Shown: positions 58,201 through 64,000 of the stretch, one piece after another
How positions within the stretch are numbered: the first letter of the stretch is position 1
How the letters are laid out: each line of letters begins with the position of its first letter
Assembly: GCF_001949145.1 (NCBI RefSeq)
Contig: NW_019091404.1
Coordinates: 963,047 to 1,027,046, forward strand
Direction of reading: 5' to 3'
Source of the DNA: Acanthaster planci
Lineage: Eukaryota; Echinodermata; Asteroidea; Valvatida; Acanthasteridae
DNA: 64,000 nucleotides
Program-made: the position numbers and the translations under genes
Notes under the pieces: generated by a model
What the model was told of the DNA's origin: nothing
The model's database searches: none
Seen by the model: only the letters and a program-made list of their open reading frames with translations

Positions 58201-60975
58201 GTTTTCGGACGGGCTTTTGTCTTCACAAGCTTCACCCTCTGTTTTTTCGGAACTCGAATGTTGGCAGAAGAAGGTGTTGTAAGGTGATGATGTCAAGCAA
58301 AGTTTTCTTAAAGCAAATCATCTTTCCAGCATAGGCCGACTTCTTGCGTTTCAAGACGCGGCGTCTACATGGAGTAACTTTCGAGATCGGTGCCGATAGG
58401 AAGATCCACGCACACACACTTCACAATGATAACAAGTCTGCGGGAGCCAGCGAAAACGCCACCTTCACACGGGAGAGGAACGCTAGGGGGAAAGAAATGG
58501 AACTGCCGTCGGACGTAATTCCCCCTTAAAATGCATTAGCGGCTCCTGCTGCACCCGATGAGGTTCAAATTGAGGGGTCAAAGGTGGAAACACCCACATC
58601 TCAGCCGGTTCCAGCCGGCCACGTTCGGAGTTGTCACTTCAGGCGCCCCTAATCCGTCCTGACGGGCTGATGTTTTCCGCCGGTCGCCACGGACCGTGGG
58701 AACGGGAGAGTGAGCAGTCCCGTGGGAGGGCTGGACTGAAAACAGTCGCCGGGTTGCTGCCTGCCCGGCGTGGGAAACCCCCCCTTTTCGGGGCAATCCG
58801 AAAGTAGGACCCTGGTTCTCGCATTACTGTTAATTGATAAAAGGCTTGAATCTTACAAACACCATTAACAGTGCCTAGTCTACCGGAATATTGAAAAATA
58901 AGTCATGTGAATTGGCAAGGTGCTCATAGATGCACTGTATTCACCCTAAAATGACCCACGTTGGGTACAATCCAGCATGTGGCCTTGGTTGTTTGTAGGA
59001 AAAAACAAAAACAACATCGAACAATGTAAAACAATCATGGCCGCTGTATATCATTTACCTGAAGGGGTGGAGTTTGGAGAGTGAATTATGAACATCCACA
59101 TCTGAACAAAAGGTCATGTATGTGGCGATAGAAACTTTGCCTTAACTTTAACGAAGTTAGCAACCACTGAATATTTTGATGCAGTAAGGGGTTATGATTG
59201 CTAATGGAACTTAAATCGCCATGGCAACATGTAAGCCTGAGGGACTGCAATGTTGCACGCTATATCCTCATTCGCTCGAACGGTTCAAATGACTTGAAGA
59301 TCAGACTTCAAGTTCCCGCCTTTTTTCAAACAGCCGTGGCACTTGTGTTATTAAATCTTCGACAAACAATCAGGGCCTCTCGGCAAACCGTCAACGAATC
59401 AATAGTAGCGGCAGTAAAACACAAGTAATCAAACGAAAATGAAAGCTGGTCATTCAACAAAGTGGCCAGCGCTCGGCCATACAACACACCAGCAGCTGCA
59501 AGGTTATGTTTGAAACATTCAAAGTCCGCGGTTGGCGGCACACCAGTACCGGGGCGATGCAACGAGCGCTGCGCGGCCCCGTCAAATCCGACCGGTCAGC
59601 ATTCATGATTCAAGCGGGTCCTTTCCGCCACGTGTCCCGCTGACGGACGCACCTTGCGCCTTGTGGTACATGTGCCACGGCTGCACTGTCCGGTCGCGTG
59701 CCCCTTAGTTCTCGCGAACAATAACTCCCTCCCCCTGAGTGGCGGGTGGCGCATTTCTGGACGGGCACAAGCGCACGCTCCGCTCTGAAACTTGACCGGC
59801 CGGGGGGGGGGGGGGGGAACCACATTCTTGTACACACTGCCCGCGCACGCTCCACAAAACAAGCGACAATGCCACCTTTTAGTCCGGCTGGCAACGCGCA
59901 CGTGTCCAGTTCCATTGTTTGAATTTCGAAACACAAATTCCGAGAAGACGTCACCGTGGAAGTATTTTAACTGTGTGTAAACAAAACAGGATTATTTTTC
60001 CCCCCTTGGACAGGCGTGGGGTATTTCGCAAGAAGTGAACTGTTTTGTTGTTCGAGTTTGCAGAGGGGGGAAATGCAATGAAAGGAAACAAAAATTCCAG
60101 CTGTAACGAAAAAAATATGACAATGAACAACCGTCCACTGTGAATGGACTGCTGAGTAAATCGCCATCTATGACGTCACTCTCGATCCGTCACAAGGCCA
60201 AACAAATTCTGCCCGTAGCCTTTAAAAAAAGGCAGCTGCCGGTGAATACCAAACTAATGACATCGTCGAAACTTTGCAAGTCTCTCTTTCTTCGAAAAAA
60301 ATTCCAATGACACGAACACGGGCAGCGGCGAAGTGAGCACTTGAAGGTGTTTATTGACAGTGACAAAATTCTGCGATATTTTTCAATATTTTACACACAC
60401 ACTTCGGAAACACACTTATTATTTTCTTGGTTGGAGCCCTATTTTGAAAATAAACCCACCGTATAACTAACCCAAGCAAACGTCTTTAGCATGTTAGGCG
60501 CGCAGAGGATTTCCGTGTTATGTAAATGTTTTAGCAAGAATTTTAGTTAGAGACAAGACTGGGTACTGGTGCGAGGTGTTGATTTGAAACCAGCGCCCCG
60601 TGGCCTGAATGCTTGTTCGAAAACATGTTTGAACATAATTTTGTTTCGGCGCTTTGCTTAACGTGGGGGGATCGGTTCCAGGAAGCGGCGGGGAAATTAA
60701 CAGCATCAACGTCAAACCGGAAGAATGTACACAACGCATCTCTCACTGAGTCGCATGATGTCATCACAAAGTTCCAGATTAATTCCCGTGGAATTTCACT
60801 GAATTGTAAAAATCTTACAGCGTTCACTAATGTCGATTTTTAAGATTTTGGCGGTGAAGATTCTTTAACACAGAAATAATAACAGGCTACGAAAACAAAC
60901 CAAGAATATATAACAAAATAGAAAGTGTTTTTTAAAGCGCACGAAACAAACTCTTTTTTAAAAAGACGCAGTTTA
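58197..60975. other. Intergenic with CSL cluster and GC-rich patches
   Basis: No gene recognised. GC-rich patches at about 58,530-58,800 (with the CSL cluster) and 59,540-59,930. A G15 run lies near 59,803-59,817. Confidence 0.45.
58695..58776 (+). promoter_or_regulatory. Homotypic CSL/Su(H) cluster, three sites in 82 bp
   Basis: CGTGGGAA at 58,695-58,702, CGTGGGAG at 58,721-58,728 (one base from consensus) and CGTGGGAA at 58,769-58,776, all on +, spaced 26 and 48 nt apart, in a GC-rich patch. It is the tightest CSL grouping in the window and a strong candidate for a Notch-responsive element by motif content. Confidence 0.45.
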
Positions 60976-61005
60976 CAAATTTGACAATGTACTTTGTCAA
61001 ATTTG
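60976..61005. repeat. Perfect 12-bp hairpin
   Basis: CAAATTTGACAA (60,976-60,987) and its exact reverse complement TTGTCAAATTTG (60,994-61,005) across a 6-nt loop. No T-run or tRNA-like context. Function unknown. Confidence 0.7.
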
Positions 61006-61624
61006 ACCTATCAGAAAAGGTCGACAGGAAGCGACCGTCATTCCAAACAAATGTATGGTATTAAGCAACTATTTACACGAATGGTTACATATTACCATTA
61101 ACCCCAAACGACGGATGAATAAGCTGTTGTGGAATGAGGCTTATCAAATTGTCATTTTGTAATGCCAAGCAGGTGCATCTTCCCCCATGAATTCCGAGAA
61201 ACCGGAACTATAAATGACGAAATTTTTCGGGGCGATTGTCGAAACTCGCTGCATTCCGATGACTCTCTGCCGGCATAGAGATCTGAAAGAGCGCGCTCTC
61301 TTTCTGTTTTTACCAAGTCTGTCATAATCTGTATTTTAATCAAAACAGAGTGGCAGCTTTAAAATACTTTGAATATTTGATAATCGTTATCTGAACATAC
61401 CGCGAGGATATTAGCGAATATCGCTCTTCACACTGCGTAGGGCAGTACACGGATTATCTATCAATTTCTAAGTGTTGGGTGCTCTGTGAAATTTAGGTGA
61501 AGAAATAAAAATAAAATAAAATAACTTGAACACCTGTCTAAATATCCAAATAGGGGCTGATGTAGGGGGCGGGCCTGACAGTCAAGGGCTCACTCACAAC
61601 CACAATTTTGCTACTATAGACGCT
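61006..61624. other. Intergenic, nothing recognised
   Basis: AT-rich sequence. No gene, repeat or clear regulatory cluster seen. Confidence 0.5.
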
Positions 61625-61731
61625 TTGCGTGGTAGCCATCTTGAAGGACAGTTCTTTTGTTCCAAGAGAAACCTCCTTTTTGCATACCCTGTGGAAAAAA
61701 GGATCTGCCCTGCAAGATGGAGGCCATGCAA
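61625..61731. mobile_element. Candidate short MITE with CCATCTTG ends
   Basis: The left end TTGCGTGGTAGCCATCTTGA and the reversed right end TTGCATGGCCTCCATCTTGC agree at most positions over about 27 bp, bounding a 107-bp segment without coding potential. No target-site duplication is clear. The inverted match could be a short coincidence, so confidence is limited. Confidence 0.45.
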
Positions 61732-62877
61732 ACCCTCCACTAGCAGCTTTATGAAACTGGGTGCAGGGGGGGTAATGTCGAAACACAAACGCATGGTTAA
61801 CTCGACCGTTGATGCCCAGTGCAAATGAAGGACATGTACATATGCCATGTACACTATATGCGTACTTGACCCCAACCCCCGAGGGTGTATGTAAAATCAT
61901 ATTGAAATCGAGGGACTTGGGACTGTCAGGGATGGCTATTGTCCACATGATGGAGGGAAAGTTGACGAGTGCTCAGTGAAGCGTCTGCTAACTCAAGTTT
62001 GTCAGTATATGTGACAGGCACTAGTTGTGCCAGGAAAAAAACACACCACGGGTCGATGGATGAACGTCACTCACCCGTGTGTTTATTTTTTATTTTTTTG
62101 TTAAATCCATACATCGGGCTGGTGTTATAGTTTGCGGAAATGCTTCACTACATTTCGGCCCACAGACAAGGACGAGTACCAGCGTCACATGCCCACCAAC
62201 CGAGATCTCCTATTTGTTTATATTCTTAAAAGGGTTTTTAATTGTCTGTATATTTTCCAGTACAGCACCATCGTATGCTCCAGGGGGTTGGCCAAGGTGA
62301 TTCTCGGACTGATGGCCTGCGGAAACGCACGCCAACGACGCGCTGCGCGGAGGTTGGGCACAAGACTTGGTCCCGACCCAAAGTGCAGTGGAAAACGGTG
62401 GGGAAATGTCACTTCGGCCCGCTTGTCTTGGCGGGGGCAGATCGACCCGCAGGTGTTAATTGCATGGGATGTTTATAAACAAGTCGGGCGCTTGGAATTT
62501 GTAACTTGGGTTTATTTACATCAACAACATGGCTGCAACTGTTATTTTGTGAATGTGACGGACACGGCTGGCCAAAGGCCAAAAGCAACGCACCATGTGG
62601 CCGTTTTGCAAACCAATGGACTATATTAAACAGAACTGACTAACCAACAGACTGATTGGCGAACGCACAGAATCACTGATTGGACAGTTGGCCTTCTCCA
62701 AAAGTTGAGACGCCAACCAATCAGAGAGCTAGCGAACGCCAAACGCAAAACCATTAACAAAGCTCCAACTCTCCATACTGGAAGGTTGACAAACTTGATA
62801 AGATATTGCAGGGTATCTCCATATTTATTCATGATTTGAACCAAGTGCCTCTAAATTACACCCGACCACGATACCTC
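61732..62877. other. Intergenic, no gene recognised
   Basis: A 165-codon frame at 62,132-62,629 (+) has no recognised domain. Forkhead-type words (GTTTATTTACATC and TATAAACA) lie at about 62,473-62,524. Confidence 0.45.
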
Positions 62878-63060
62878 CAGTGGCGAAGCTAGGATGTTAC
62901 TAGGGGGGCACAAGGGGGCACCAGTATCTTATGGGGGGGTACCAGCTTTCAGTGGGGTGTTTTTTTTTTGGGGGGGGAAGCTTTTGTTAGCCTTGTTCAA
63001 TATTTTAGGGGGGGTCACCGGGAAAGGGGGGGAACATGCCCCCCCGTGGCTACGCCACTG
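62878..63060. mobile_element. hAT-type MITE with 8-bp target duplication
   Basis: The left end CAGTGGCGAAGCTAGG and the reversed right end CAGTGGCGTAGCCACG are typical hAT terminal inverted repeats. The flanking 8-mers GATACCTC (62,870-62,877) and GATACTTC (63,061-63,068) differ at one base, as expected for an 8-bp hAT target-site duplication. The 183-bp element is rich in runs of 5-9 G on the + strand and could form G-quadruplexes. No transposase. Confidence 0.92.
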
Positions 63061-63068
63061 GATACTTC

Positions 63069-64000
63069 TGGTCAAATTTCCACCCAAAATCAAAACCTAC
63101 CGTTAAAACATCAAATAAATGGCCGTATAACTTCGAAAGTCAAAATATAAACAAAACGTGTATAGAAAAAATGGCCACATTAAATAAATTCATCTCAATC
63201 TGATACGGTCCAAACAACGGGACACTTAAACACAAGTGTCCTGCTATAGATATAAAATGAACAATTTGCCCCCAACTTGAAAATGCTACAACTCATGAGT
63301 GGGATCCCACCCTAGATTAAATTGATCGAGAGGGAAAAAAATGAAGCTTGTCAATGCATATTACTCAACCAGAGCAAATAAAAACTAGAATGTTTTCATA
63401 TTTTGAACTAATTCATTCATCCCTCTGTTTACGATCCAGGTCTCAGATCATATTCAATGGAGACACTGAAGCTTGTTCAACATTCGCAAACCTTTGTAAG
63501 TAGGTTTATTTGGATGGGAACGTATATTTCACTATGTTCACCGGCTGCTGTTGATCAACAACACATCTGCTCAGGGCTCATATTTCAATCACCTGTGCAC
63601 TTTTTTTTAACGATGCATATTTATTATCATAAATATTCACGATTTGCAGAAGCAAAAACGTGTACAGTCTCAAATTTTTATTTCAACTTATTCAACAGAA
63701 AAGGGAAGGAATGGCCCGGAGTCAGTGGGCCAAACGTTAAGTCCACTCAAGGCAGATAAAGGAGATGGACTATTTTTGAGTACGATGGCAAAAACTCTGT
63801 CGACCATAAAAAAGAAGGCTGAAATCTTGTCCTTTTGCTTGTCCAGAGGAAAAATGTTCTCCATTCGAAGACAAGTAAGTAGCCCATTTTCTAATGCACA
63901 GGCGGCCAACAAAAGAAATTCACAAGATTTCTTAGTGGGACCCCAAAAGACATCTTGCGTTGAGTCACAAACCAGACACCGAAATTCCACCACGCAATTT
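63069..64000. other. Intergenic to window end
   Basis: AT-rich, no gene recognised. Open frames of about 100 codons on both strands (63,457-63,759 and 63,688-63,993) have no recognisable domain. Confidence 0.5.

Noticed and set aside
57843-58287. Four frames of repeated Ser-Leu or Arg-Glu residues
   Set aside because: Products of the CT microsatellite and its N gap.
62132-62629. 165-codon + strand frame
   Set aside because: No domain recognised and no clear start or splice context. Kept only as a note in the intergenic entry.

Overview
This is a eukaryotic window from an invertebrate animal, probably a deuterostome. Evidence: an intron-split hairy/HES gene with GT-AG introns and a protein very close to chordate HES1, many short non-autonomous DNA transposons, a tRNA-derived SINE, microsatellites and two assembly gaps. 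The word TAGGCCTA is strongly over-represented. My impression is that this, together with the MITE types, fits an echinoderm or other ambulacrarian, but the sequence alone does not prove the clade. Nothing bacterial, phage or plasmid-like was seen.

Layout. 1-11,040 is non-coding, with one MITE, a 30-bp minisatellite, a second MITE and scattered regulatory motifs. 11,040-15,840 holds the only protein-coding gene I can support: a four-exon HES1-type bHLH-Orange repressor on the + strand (coding exons 11,859-11,906, 12,313-12,408, 13,508-13,595, 13,871-14,934; 431 aa ending in WRPW). It has a CpG-rich promoter carrying CCAAT boxes, CSL/Su(H) sites and Hes-type sites. From 15,840 to 64,000 I see no other convincing protein gene. 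That stretch holds a possible TATA-less promoter (about 19.58-19.68 kb), several foldback/MITE elements (22.6, 42.5, 44.9, 46.8, 52.2-53.0, 55.2, 61.6 and 62.9 kb), a SINE interrupted by an 871-N gap (24.4-25.3 kb), a CpG-rich E-box cluster (44.3 kb), a tRNA-Phe gene with an inserted hairpin (45.4 kb) and a CT microsatellite broken by a 182-N gap (58 kb).

How it may work together. HES genes are classic direct targets of Notch, activated through CSL (Su(H)/RBPJ). By eye I count 14 copies of the high-affinity CSL word CGTGGGAA across the window, against about 2 expected by chance; 10 of them are CCGTGGGAA (about 0.5 expected). There are 5 further TGTGGGAA copies, two of them in the promoter. 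The sites lie on both sides of the gene, often in local CpG-rich patches. I read the window as a Notch-responsive regulatory landscape around one hes gene, with Hes-type CACGCG/CACGTG sites at the promoter suggesting autorepression. This is inference from motif counts and must be tested against other windows of the same genome.
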